Assembly (NCBI GenBank): GCA_003342895.1
Contig: PTFA01000229.1
Location: forward strand, 1,473,446 to 1,537,445
Length of the DNA stretch: 64,000 nt
Source: Casuarius casuarius
Lineage: Eukaryota; Chordata; Aves; Casuariiformes; Casuariidae
Direction: 5' to 3'
The notes beneath the pieces are model-generated. The model was not told where the DNA came from, did no database searches, and saw only the letters and a program-made list of their open reading frames with translations. Below, in pieces: positions 1 to 13,500 of the stretch. The stretch's first letter is position 1. The number at the start of each line of letters is the position of its first letter. The translations under genes and the position numbers were made by a program.

Positions 1-1094
1 CACAGGCTGTGTCTACCAGGCATTGCTGCAGGGATGCTCAGTCCTTTCATTCACACAGGAGGTGATAATCCAGATGCAGCAATACTTCTGCTGTTCACAT
101 GTGCTTGTGAAGGACCATGATCAGGAAAAGCAGCTGATGATGGGGCACGGCCCACCACCACTGAGGGACAGGGGCTTGTGAGCACAAAGGGTGAGCTCAG
201 ACCCTTCCTTCCTGAAGAGTGCTCAGGTTGAGACCATCTCTTAGCATCATCTTGCATATTTATAGTGTGGACATTAAGAAAGGTATTACTTGAGAGCTGG
301 CTCAGGCCATGAGCTCTGAGGATACTCAGCATCTACAGCCTTAAGGCTGTTTTTTTTTAAAAAAAGGACATTTTTACTGACTCAAGAGATCCTTCTAGTA
401 GGTAACACTGGACTCTGCAACTTGCAAGTCCCTCAGTGCAGCTGGGTCCACAGAGCTACAAATTCTCTGGCTTTTCTCCCAGTTTGCACCAGCCAGCTAT
501 ACAGGTTGCTCTCCGAGGGTCTCTCTCAGGCTTTGTTACTCTCACGCTTCCTTCACTGTACCATCTCCTCAGCGCATCCCTGCATACCTCTAAATACAGT
601 TTTGAAGTTACATGGAGCATCTCTGTGTGAGTAACATGTTACCGACTACTCTGGAGAGAGTGGGAAAAGTTACAGCAAAAAATATATCTGCAAATATCAT
701 AAGTGAACTGGGGCAATATTAAAAAACAAACAAACAAACAAAAAAACACCTTATGCTCATATACACAGTGAGAATGTTAGATGTGCATTAAGCTGTTGGG
801 GCTCTTCATGATACCATGAGAGAACAGCCTTGTTATGCAATCAGAGCCCATGATACAAGTGGATCTGTTCCTGATTTCCCCTTTCTAGTTTTCATTTTAT
901 ATGGTATACAGCATAAATACATTCTTCCATTAGACAGAGCTGTAGTTTGAAAGTCTGTAGCACTCCATAGATGGATGGACTAATGGGCTTCAGTGTTTTC
1001 CATGGTCCATACTGCATTCCCCTCCCATACATTTCCACAATACAAAAGCAGCTGTCTTCAGCCATTTTTAGCCATTTTAAATGGATACATACGT

Positions 1095-1150
<56 letters not shown>

Positions 1151-1349
1151 GAGAAAAAAATCCCAGCTGCGACTATCTGACACATATCAGAATAAAAATT
1201 TGGCAACAGTTATTTCAGCGTGGGTAACTCGGGGATTTCAAGGTCATACAGCTCACTGAAGAACACAATATATTGCACCAAGAATCTACTATTTTATTTC
1301 TGTTTCAAATCAATATTTTTGAGTTTTAGGACAAAGTGCAAAAACTCAC
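1..1349 (-). other. MPDZ intron downstream of e27 (window edge)
   Basis: The exon completing PDZ8 is not visible, so it lies beyond position 1. The stretch holds an AAAC run (721-746) and the CA/TA microsatellite at 1097-1150. Confidence 0.7.
1097..1150. repeat. (CA)n/(TA)n microsatellite
   Basis: About 21 uninterrupted AC units followed by about 6 AT units, the longest pure dinucleotide repeat in the window. Likely polymorphic. Confidence 0.98.
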
Positions 1350-1546
1350 CTCTAGTAACTCATCTGCAATCTGTAACCTGCCGTCTTTGCCAGCTGCTCC
1401 ATTTGGATCAATTCCCACTATAAAGACACTCATCCTGGATCGGTCTTTGTTACCAGCAAGACTAAGTCCCAGACCTGTCCTTCCTTTCTCCAGCTCAATC
1501 ATGTGCAGCTCTCCAGGTAGATTTCCATAGCGCTGTACAATCTTTC
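1350..1546 (-). CDS. MPDZ: MPDZ exon e27: PDZ8, first part
   Basis: 197 nt, phase 1 to 0. The acceptor is cactttacatttag|GA and the donor is GAG|gtgagt. It encodes [20 protein letters not shown], the loop [37 protein letters not shown] and IADELLE. It matches human PDZ8 closely. The intron after ADELLE sits at the same position as in PDZ3, 4 and 7. The remainder of PDZ8 was not found down to position 1 and must lie outside. Confidence 0.97.
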
Positions 1547-4500
1547 CTAAATGTAAAGTGTGGGAACAGAGGTTGGATTCACATTAGAAAGTTTCACAAG
1601 TCACCTGGAGAGCCAAGGTCAGTCTCCAACGTGCATTACTTAACAGCAGAATCTCAAACTGGATAAGAAATTTTAAGTGTGAACCACACTTTCTTTTCAG
1701 CTAAGCCTTAGGTGATTTACAATAGTACTCCTATTGTTTTCCTTCTAGCTCTGGAAAATATTGAAGCTACTCTTAAAAAAAGAAAAAAAAGACTTTACAC
1801 TGAAAAGCAATAATTTCCACTGTAATGGCACTTTCAGATAACAGGAAATATCTTACATCACTGCCATCAGTTATCTAAAGCACAGTGAAATTATTCAAGT
1901 AGTCCAACATGTGAACAGTGATTCTGGACCACAGAATAACACAGAGATCAGAGTGCATCCTACAGCAGCAAATTAATCCAATATTTCACTGCGTGCATCT
2001 GACCAAGCACAACTGAACGCTGACAGCAACACTTAACACCCAAACCACGAAGCATATGAAAACAAAGTAGTTCAAAGTGGACCCCCCATATCTTCTGCTA
2101 TAATGAGATTTCAACATTGAATATTTCAAAAATTATAACAAAGGCTAAACTTACTCCAGCTGTAACCAAACTCGTCCTCTTTCTCCACATCCTCTGGGAC
2201 TTTGCTGGAAGATGACTGTGCAACATCACAGCTCATTCCTGAAAATGCTGAAGGAGGGGGCAGAGGCAAGTTACAAAATGAAGTCTTTTCTGGCTCTGAA
2301 TCTGACTGACTGGATGCCTGTGGAGAATAAGAAAAATGCAGTGGCTAAGCACAGGCAGACTCTGTGTAGGGCAAACTAGTATACAAAAATGTCAAAATGG
2401 CAATGACTATGGCTTTGAAATTTAAATACCAAGCAACAGGAATTCTAAGTGAAAAACACGGCACAGAAAGGCTGCAAGAGATCAAAGATGGAAACAGACA
2501 CTAGGCAAGGTAAAAGACAACTTCACTCCAAAATGTACTTTGAAGCAAACAGAACTGACAATCAAAGCCCAATTCAGTAAAGTTTTATGTGCCACTTTAC
2601 ATCTCAGAAAAAGTCTCATACGAAAGCTGAAGTAATTTTGTAGTATCGTATTTATGGAAGAATTTTATTTTACTTTTAAAAGCCAGTAAATGTAATTTCT
2701 TCCTGTGATATACTTTGGAAGCCATGTAGGAGAAAAGGGGAAGGAAAAGAACTAGGTAATTTCAAAAACTCCTCCAGTCAAGGAGAATAAATGGAATATT
2801 AACTGAAAGAAAATTTAAATACAAAATAAAACATAACTGAAAAAAATCCACAGTAATTGGACTTCTGTCTTATTTACTGGTTTCCTGTCAGCTGTGTGGG
2901 GGAGATCAAATAAATAAACATACAGATTCAGCCATAAAGGGGAAAAATACTTTTGGTCTTGATATGTGCGATTTATTCATGTTCACAAAAAGCCCAAAGT
3001 ACAAACACATATGAATACTGCAATATAATTGTTAAATACCTAAATCCAAACTCTGTCAAAACTCCATTCAGGTCAGTTTCCCTGAGGTATATCGGAACAT
3101 GGACTTGGATCAAGGATTTGGCTAAGTGTCATTAATTTGTATCACTATGGCTTGCTCAGTACTGTAAACAAGAGTAAACATATAGGCAAGAAACTCATGC
3201 CTGAATATCATCATTCTGAAGCTCATCCAAGCCCAAGAGAACTTGGTACTTGGCAAATCAACTGCTGATATAAACAACATCAACCTTCAGTGAAAAACAG
3301 AAACATTTTTCAAGGACTGGGGTTTTCAGGTATTGTCCTGGGTTCCTAGCAGTTTCATCATCATTTCAGTTTTCAGCACCTCAGTAAGCAAAAGTTTGAA
3401 CACAGCACCTCAGATGGCATCTCTAGGAGCCAAAAACACTGAGACACTTTCTTTGCCCAAGAAAACAGTGAAACGGATAAGAATATACACCCTGGAAGAC
3501 TTCGAAGTTGGGCTGTATGTCAGTGCAGCTTTCAAGTGAAGGTTTTGAGAGGACTAGAAATCTACCAATTTATGCATACTGAGATTTAAGAAAGTTCCCA
3601 TCTCTCAGGGGAAATAAGCTACCTTCATTCTTTGTATACTCCAAAGACTTAAAGAAAATGCAAATGTCCTATTTCAGTTCCCTCTTTCTGCCTCCGGCTG
3701 GAAAAGATTTTCCTCTCATTCAAAAACTCCCTCTAGGAACTTAACTAAGAAATCAATAAATGCAAAATCTGATGGAAGTGTTAAAATGGCACCCAAGGCA
3801 ATGGTTTGCATTAAAAACACCATGTAAATGCCATATGAATTTTTGCATTCTTGTATCAGCCTTGTCGGTCTGTGCTTCCAATTTATGGGTCACAGTACCC
3901 AGCTGAGATACCTTATATGACTGAATTTGCATGTAGAAATTATTTTACAGTTTATGCAAATTATATTCTAAAATATGCTAATAGTTGCAGGATGGATTTT
4001 ATATAAACCTCAACTGAAGCAGCAGAATTATAGCAAAGACATTTTTACCTATCAGAGTCAGAGTAGGGTGGAAACCCAACTCAAGATGTCTTTTCATTAC
4101 AAAAAATTCATGTATCCAACACAGAGAAATGGCAGAATATTACCTCAAGGAGGTGAGAAAGGGTGACTTAGTTCTATAAATGCACTAATTTACCAGACTG
4201 CTTCCTAGTGGTTTAACTCAGAACTGCATAATGTACAGAAAAAATGAGGAAATACAATGTGTGAACTGACTAGATTAATAGACCTTTCTGTAGTCTATGT
4301 GTTTTAAAATCAAAATCAGTACATTACTCTAGAACTCTGGAATATCTATAAGGTGTGGACACATGGCTACATCCTGACACATAATCCCTTATGAATTGCA
4401 GCCATCAAAATTTCATTAATGAAAAAAATGCTTCTTTCTACATCTCTGCACAAATACACATAAATTTGAATGTTTGATGTTTAAGGAAATGCTGAAATGA

Positions 4501-7500
4501 AAGTAAAAGCAAGGCTCTTTTGTGAGAGGGGTAAGAAGAGAGTCACTGTACAATTCAAACATCTGGGGCCACGTTCTGCATTCAGAACTCAGTCTGTCAC
4601 GCTGCACTTCCAGCAGCAGAAGTCGGCTCTCTCTGTTTACACACACATAAGACTTTTCTTCTCTGAATCGGGCCATGTTCGAGAAAACTAAACCGTTTTA
4701 ACTCATCAAATACCTCCAATGTGCCATGACATAATATTTCATATTATGTCATTTAAAATGCAAAGCATCAAGACAGTACATGAACTCATTTGGCTGCCAG
4801 GGTCCCCCTGGTCACAGCCAAGCAAATATTAAAAAACGGCAGCAAATTTGGAGCGGTTCCACTTTCAGCATAGGAGGTACATGTGGAAGAAGGAGCAGTA
4901 CTTTGGAAGTTACCACACGCCATGTACAAACGCACAGCACACACAGGGTACGACCCACTCACTGGAATCACAACAAACCTTGAATGGTGTGGGAGCAAAA
5001 GGGTTAGTTGGGGAACAACGGAAGGTAACCCTAATTGGATTCGATACCTCCTACAGTAACAGAAAACAGCAATCCATATATTACAGTACCTTTGGCAATA
5101 CATAGTGTTATCAATGAACAACTTGGTTTAAATTATAGATTCATTTTACTAACTGCAGACAATTTTTAACTGTTTTTTTTAAGGAGTTGTTAAGAACTGT
5201 GATTCAGCAAAGTATCTTACTGTATATATATGAATCTTAGTCCACTCCTGCAGAAGAAGTGGGAGAGAAGGCAAAAGGCCATTCTTATCTGAATTTTTAA
5301 AAAACAATCATGGAGAAACTGCAAGGAAAATTAGGTTTTCTCTATAAATATGTGAAACGTTTTTTCTGAAATACTTTTGAAAATATAGAAAACAAGCCAT
5401 CATTTATACTACACTTTATGTTAAAATTTACGTTACTCCCTTTCCTCCGAACTGTAAACAATATGGATACAGATTTCAAAAACATACATACAACTATGCA
5501 GCACATGTCATAAATGTTCTTTATACATTTCAGACATCTGACATACTGCAACATAGAAAAATGAGAGAGAGCACAATCACTCCGAAGATGTACAAGCAGC
5601 TAGAAGCTATTGTATTAAATCAGAAATGCATGCACATAAGAATTCAGCCTTTATTCATTGTGTTAGAGGTCAATTTCCCGAAATGAATAACATGCAGTAT
5701 GCACTAACCACAAAAAAACAGAATCTAACATTTTTCAGATTTCCAAAGATGTCAGCATCCTGTCCATGGGCCACCAAAAGAATTTCCAAGAAGCAAGGGG
5801 GAAATATTTTCACCATCATAAAATGAAAGCTGTCAATCTTTTTTTTTTTTTTTCTTTCTTTCTTTCTTTTTTTTCATGCAAAGCAAGAGAAATCACAGCT
5901 GGAAAGTCCTAACCACATAAAAGGAAAACAAAGTACACAGCAGCAAAACATCTCACACTGATGAGAGATCATTTATGCTCAGGCAGATATTTTAACAGAT
6001 ATCACAGGGACTGATTTTGTAATTGGACAAACTACTCTTTTAGCAGTTCTGATTAGTTCAGATTGAGTGGTTATGATTAATGGAGCTGGTATTTTTTAAC
6101 TTCTTCAAAACTTTTCTATGCTGGTCTGTGTCTTTTAAACTCACTACACAGACTTTCCATCCTCATCAGCAGAATATTTTATCCAAATCTGGTTTGAAAA
6201 AAAAACAAGCACAAAGAGACACAAATGGCAAAAAAGCACACATATAATGTTTGGTGAGTCAAAAGCAGACAGTCTGTCGTCATCAAACCTTGTTAGTGTT
6301 GAACTGAGAAGCATCAGCAAACGGATTAGTGCTGCTGAAGATAGCTGGCCTACAGAAAAGATTGTTCTGCAGGAAAGCCAGGGAGGGGTTCTAAAAGGAA
6401 AACATAATAGAAACTAAGCAAAAACTTCAGATTAAACCTTTGTGACTCATGAAACAAACCATACTTATTTTGCAGTCTGTGCTAAGTAAAAAAGATCCAC
6501 TTCATGCACTTTGCTACAGACATGTGAACGCAGGCAAAACTGCATTTGCTCTGTGGCTATACCAGCTGTGTTAAACAGAGGGCAGAGAAAAGCACTGACA
6601 TTCATACCCGCCCTAGCCCACCAACCACAAAGTGCAGAATTCAGTAGTTTGAACAACAGAAAATTTACTTGCTGTGGTATCTGCAAAATTTTGTCCAAGC
6701 ATCTCAGAATATGAGACACTCTTACACATTTATATTAATAACTATACAATTGTGGATTCCTGCATCAGAATAAATGTAAATCTTAGTGATAATGCGTTAC
6801 AAATTTAGGTTTAATTTATTTTGAAAACTGCAGATTAATTCTCATTGTTTGAATTACCTCTGTGGTGACATACCAGCTGTGTATGTTTCAAAATAGAAGG
6901 TTTAGTAATGTTAGACAACTCTAAAACAGACTTCATGATACCTTTGACAGATCACTTTGTATGCATGAGCATGTGTGTACAGTTTATAGTTTAATAAAAT
7001 AAAACTCTCTGGTCCTTAAAAAGTACGAAGTACTTGCTTATTATTATCGCGTTATTTTAACAAAAGGGTTTTAGTATTTAGAAAAAATTAAAGGATATAA
7101 TTTGAACTTTCATATTCCTTATGCAGTTCTTGTAATGCACTCTATTTTAAGATCAGATTTCTTTTGAACAAACTTGTTTACTTGAAAGAAAGAGAGAACA
7201 GCTCTGATATTGCATAGTAAGTTGGAAAGGTGGTCAAACGAATACTCAAAAATAATTTCTATAAAGGATGTGTCCTTCTGGTTATTGCCTGAATGTCTCT
7301 TTGCTGTAATGTCTCTTAACGCTGCTGGAAAATAAGAAGCATAATAAGTACAAAGGAATGTAAAAGGCTTGCTAAATCAACTAATAAATTTAGATCATGA
7401 TAACTTAATCCAGATATATGTTGCTGTTTAAATATCTTCTTAAAGCTTTTTTTCTTTTTCATTCCTGAAAACAGAAGATGTATTCTAAATACTTTTTCTC

Positions 7501-10500
7501 AGGTTTCATTTTGCAAAACAAAAACTAATGTAATTTGATAAAACAACATGTCTTGGTTCTACAGTATCTTCAGTACTGACGAAGTAAAGCTGTGCATGAA
7601 CAAGATTTCTTCACTGGCAAGCCACTCAAAGTCAACAGGCAAAGTTTTCCCTAGAATACAACAAGATTTTCTGCTTACACATGCAATTCACATTTGACAT
7701 TGTCTTGTATAAAGACAGTCTTGGGAAAAGTAATTTACGAGTAAAATGATCCTACTACACTTTAACCATCATATTTGCCATCTGCATAAAGTTTTAAACC
7801 GTAACTTGATAAAATGTTATGCAAATTAAAAAAGCATCACAAACATTTTGCATATAAACAGTGAAGTCCTAGTAGAACAGAAAACAGATCAACCACAGTA
7901 GTTCAAAATCTTTTCTTTTATGTTTTGACATGATGGCACAGCACGTAAGAGACAACTGGTAGCTCAAATTTCTACCCATGCAACTACATTGTATTAATTT
8001 GGACTGCTTAACATTTTAAACTATGGAGCACCTCAGTCTGCCAACACAGGTATGTTTTATACAATATGCATGAAGCATGTTTTCTTGCACAATCTAGGTC
8101 AAGCAAAACAAAGACTAAAATAAAGTGTGTGTGTGGGGGGTTACTGATCTTTGCAAAACAAAAACTAAAGGTTTTTTTTAAAAAAAAACTTTTTTTTTTT
8201 TTTTTTTTAAACTGTTGTGTGTATTTTTCACAAATGTGTTCAGGATATTCAGGTACCAGAAGCAAGTGAGCATTTTGCAAAGCATAATGCTATACTCCTA
8301 CAGATTGTCTGAGACCATAACCCCAGTGACAGATCAATTCTTACTTAGAAATAAACAGAGCAGTACCAGTATGAAACACGGATTTGACAGGTAACTGCTT
8401 GCAAGCAATACTATTGAACTATTTTCTCACAGCAACACAGTCCATTTGCATTATCTGGGCCATTCTGCTGTATGCTTAGGCCCACTATACCTACAGCAGC
8501 CCGAATGGAGGGAAAAAAAGAAGAAAAGAAAAAAAGAAAAGAAAAAGAATCTGACTCATTAGCAACATGTCACTTGAAAATGACTGCCTTACTAAATACA
8601 TTGCAGTACCATATTAAATACAGCTACTGTTCGCAGGCAGCTAGCTGTCTGGGTGACTGCACATGAATGAAGGCAGGAAATTCCCTTAAAGATCTTATTA
8701 TAAAGTACAGATGCAAGTTTCAGAAAATGAAGACAATAAAAATAATGCTGTTTACAAAGATCACAACACAACGCATGTGTACAGTAAGAGCATTTGCAAT
8801 GTTTCTGCTTACAGAGAAACAAAAATTTGTTAATAAACAATCCAGAAACAACCAACAAGCTTAATAAGTGGAAGAAAGAGAGAACAAAACGCAACTCAAA
8901 ATAGCAAAGGAGCATTCTCTAAGTAAGAAAAGTAAGTTCTGATAAAGTAATGGCATCTTTCACATCCCAAACGGTGGCCTGATTATTCAGCAATGGTAAT
9001 TTTGTTCATGTCACAGCAAATGCAAAAGCCATTTCAGCATCTCAAGTATCAAAAACCAGCATTCAACAGATTTTTTTCATGCAACTTTACCTGAGATGAC
9101 TGACGGTAAAATGGGTTAGTAGGTTTCTGCCCACAGGGAGCAGAAGCTGAAGAAGGGCTATAAAGAGACTCTGGCTGGGGAACAAGAGTTATGAGACAAC
9201 TAGTAAATAAACATGCAGCTTACATAGACTCTACAATGAGGAAGTTTAGTTTCAAGTGATGCAAGCAACACTATTAAAGCCCATTAGCTTGTGTCTGCAA
9301 TGTCCATACAGCTTAGTGACGGAAAACTTCCGTGTACTTCTAGGTCCTTTCATTAATGTCCAATGAATATTTTAACAGGTGTTGTATTTCTGCATGCGCT
9401 CCTCAGACATGCTGTCAATCGCTAAGAGTTGATTTTAGTTAGACTCCTACTCTGCCCCCCAACAAATTATCATTCTTGAGGCTTTTCAAAATAGTTTGAG
9501 GACGGCGTGCTGGAGGGTAATTCCAATTCCAAATCGATTTCATTCTAAATGGAAATAATACTTAAATCAAATCTTTGTTCCTAGAATAGCTGAGATGGAA
9601 GTTTCAGGATTAAATATCCCATTCCCAAACACCACCACCTTGAACATTCATTTCATCTATTGCTACATATTGTGTCTCTTTTCATAATCTTTATGCTTAC
9701 CCTTGGTCTGCTTATAATGCTTTGTACCATAAAGACTACAGGATTGCCTGCCTTCCGTATGGCTTCCACAGCTTGTTCATGGCTGGCATCTCTGAGGTCA
9801 ATTCCATCCACCTGTAATTGGAAGGCCTCATCTTATCATCACAAGAAGCTAACAGGATCACGAATCAGCTTCAGGTTTTTATCTGGGAACTGCCACGGAA
9901 ACCTAAGCCCAAACCACTGTGGTCAGTAGAGAGGTTTCTGACCTGACTTGGCCTGAAGTGGAGCAAAGTCTGCACATACAGGGTTGATATTTCCAAGAGC
10001 GCTGAAAGGACTTCAAACAGTCCCCTTTTATTCCTACAGGAACTGGGATGACTCCCTGACCAAAACCACACATTTTAGGTTTTAAAAATTCTCAATGGTT
10101 TTAAAAACAGGTTATTCAACTTTCTTGGTTCAAGCTCCACATGTTTTCCCACAGGAAATGTGACACAAGAGATACAATTTTAAGAACACAGTGATAGCAT
10201 TGCTTCAAGTAACTCCTATCTCAGAGTAACCTACCTCTCCAGCACTTCGTAAGATTTAACAAACTGAAACTTGTAAGTGCTGGAGGATCTTTCATTACAG
10301 GGTATTATGTCCGTACACAATTTTTTTTAATTTTTTTCTTTCTTTTTTTAAATAAACAACACAAGACCAATTTTAGCTGTTAGACACTTTCCCCAGAGGT
10401 TAATTTTTTAGAGCTGAAAAGCTTTCTCTCTTCTTAAAGAGAGCATTTACAAAGGATGGCTAAGAACAAATTTTTCGTTGGTTGCTTCTCTTTGTGCCTT

Positions 10501-13500
10501 CCTATGTACTTGTGTGTAAAATAATTTCTCTTGCTCTCCAGGTAAGAACCATGTTATGGTGAGGTTAGCTAGCATCAGTAAAGCATTCTCACAGTGACCA
10601 CAGTAAAAGCTACAAGCTAACACAGGTTATTTGTTAGTGGCAATTCTTGCACAAGAAGTTATATAACGAGGATTACCTCTGCCTCTTTAACTGTATAATT
10701 CTATCTTAGACTTAACCATCCAATGTAAAATAAGGAGAGAAAGAAAATGATGTGAAAGAATATTCTAAACCTAAGAAATGAAGAGTAACATTACAGTTCT
10801 GTGACCTCCTCTGTCTGAAATACTATGTGCACTAGTAGAGAGGAAAGCCTAGGTACATCACAACTTGAGAAACAGAAACCATCCATTCAGTAACACTCAC
10901 ACAGTATTAATTATTAATTTTGCTCACCCACTTCCACTTCTGCAAGCACCATTAACAGAGACAATCACTGCACTCATAAAAATCCAGATATTCAGTTATA
11001 ATGAGTATTTTTTAACTTTGTGCCCATTGAGCAAAATTCCATCTCCAAATTTGTTACACACTGGAAGCTCTTCCATCCTGTCCTAGAAAGTGCTGCTTAT
11101 ATTTATGCATTACTTCAAGGTCTTATATTTGGATCGTGTATCAAGGGCAGCTGTACACCACCAGTTCGAATGTCACGGTGTAAAGCAGGCTCACTCTCTT
11201 TCAGAGGAAGAGTCACAGTCTCCACCATCCGGCTCGTTACATTCACACTGGTGAAGTCAGCTAACAACATCCAGGAGGGAGAAGAGGAGCGCAGTTCCTA
11301 GCAGCCTGATGATGGAGATGGGGTAATGCCTGACTTACTGAAAACCATCTTGGGAAAGATAAATGCCTTTTAGCATGCTCATTCACCAATTTATTCGAAC
11401 GAGTAAGCCAAAATGGCTGTAAAAGCACACAACTGGCTAAACATGAGATGAGAAAATCTGGACAAATTTCTCTCTGTGATACCATTGGTTTCCCTGTCCT
11501 CAGGCATGGATATAAGCTCTCAGCTCCCTTGCAACACCCCCCTATCAAATTCGGTTATCCTCATGTCAGCAGGAAAAAGAAAGATTAATTCCTTAATTCC
11601 TGCACAAGGTGTGCAAGAATGATGGGACTAGAGTAATATCTAAGAGGGAGATAAGTTTGGCATTTCTTTGCGTGATTTCCCAATCTCTGTCTATTTTTGT
11701 TGCTATCCAGCATGCACTGGTAGAACTTCTTAGCTTCACCAAACTAAGCTTTTTCCTGAACATTCTGGCTTTAAAAGGGACAGGTAGAGCCACAAGCTGA
11801 GTAGACCCGTGCATACACAGAACAGCCACCTACACTGCAGACATATATTCAGCTTAAAGCTGTCTGCATGCAAGTGTCAGCAGATGGTACCACAGTGTTT
11901 ATAAAACACTGTATGGCTCAAGTGCTGCCAGCTGGAGCAATTACACAGCCGTCGCCTCAGGTCCGAGCATCCATCTCGGCAACTCCTGAGGTGTGAGCGG
12001 TGCTGCTAGCGAAAGGAAGCGGGCCAGTACCTCCACAATTCGGTCTCCGGTTTTCAGTGTGCCATTTTTGCCAGCTGGGCTGTCTTCCAGGATGTGTTTG
12101 ATAAAGATCCCCCTCATCACTTCCCCGTTACTCAGGCGGCTCCCCATCCCTCGTCCACCAACGATGCTGATCCCCAGTGACTTGCTAGGCTCTCTCCAAA
12201 GTTCAACCCTGCCATGACAAAAACAAAGACGAGAATAAATGAAAATCCATTGTGATTATAACAACATCCTCTCTGCTCCACCTTCTGAAGACCCATCTAT
12301 CTGCACATTTTTGTAAAAAAGCCTTCACGAATAGCTCTTCCTGCAAAGTTTTTTTGTCTTTCACTGGGAGTTATTTACTGGGTCTATAATTGTGTCTACT
12401 GCCCTTCATTTTATTTTGGCTTCTAACTAAAACTTTGACTCCTTCTCTTCATCTCTTCCTGTGGGATCCCATAGATTTAGTTTATAAAGACAAATTACCA
12501 AGGCAATGAACAAACTGTTAGATTGCAGGGATTTAGCCCAATGACAATAAATATGAATAGTGAATTACTCTTGCAATGCACAATACATGTAAATGCACGA
12601 TTTCTGTTGTTTTCTTATTGCTCTTGAAATATATTAACGGTTTCACAATTTTTTGAACTTCTGGAGATGAGATTTTACATGCTCGTTGTACAACTGGATT
12701 CGCACTTACTTTCTGGGCTGGTTCCAGTTACTGAAAGCTGCATTTTGAAGTTCACTTTCTTCTCCCTCTCCCTCTTCACGTTCTGGAAGCTCTGGAATTT
12801 CCCTGTAGAATAAACAGGAACATGCAAACCATTTTTAAAATGCCAATAAACCCAGCAGATTTCACAGCAAAATTTCAGGTATTGGACTATGCTGCCAGTG
12901 TTAGAATTTGTATACTACCTGTGAATTGCAGTTATGATATGAATAAAAGAACCCTATAATCTTCCAGAAGATGCAAAAATACATATTTCTAAAAGATCTT
13001 TTTTACCGAACAAAGCTGAAACCCACTTTGAAAGCAATTTTAAGCATTTAAAATGCATTAGACCCGTATTTATCCCTTAGTCTTCTCCTCATGCTGAAAG
13101 AAAACCTCCTTATAAGCAGACTGCTAGAATACATGTTGTATTTGGGAACTCCCCTTCTACTTGTTTCTGTAATTAAGTTTTTATCAAGTGACACCTTACA
13201 GAATAAAAAAAGACTACATTTTGCTTATTGTTTCCAAAATGGAAGGAATAACAACAGCAGCCCTGAAAAACAGTTAGTGCTTTTGGGGATTAACTTCAGA
13301 TATTCAGAAAGAATGTTTATCAGAAACCACCATGTGCATTCTCTAAAAATCAAGTCTTTTTAAAGTGCCCAAAGACCAGATCACAAAACTGGAAGAAAAC
13401 AAAATAATTAGTCACTTCAAGTATCTTGGCTTATAATTGTAATGAATTTTTGAAACCAAAGGAAACGGACAGCACAGTTCTTTGCAGATACATTCTGGAG

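Larger units (their letters stand above)
2318..6288 (-). other. MPDZ intron e25-e26
   Basis: 4.0 kb. It holds a perfect 12-bp inverted repeat (4726-4752) and a T/CTTT run (5839-5874). No exon recognised. Confidence 0.75.
6391..9090 (-). other. MPDZ intron e24-e25
   Basis: 2.7 kb, very AT-rich, with an oligo-T/oligo-A foldback at 8172-8210 and a GAAAA-rich run at 8511-8549. Confidence 0.75.

Noticed and set aside
892..1206. Frames rich in Cys-Val or Thr-His repeats
   Set aside because: These are translations of the CA/TG microsatellite.
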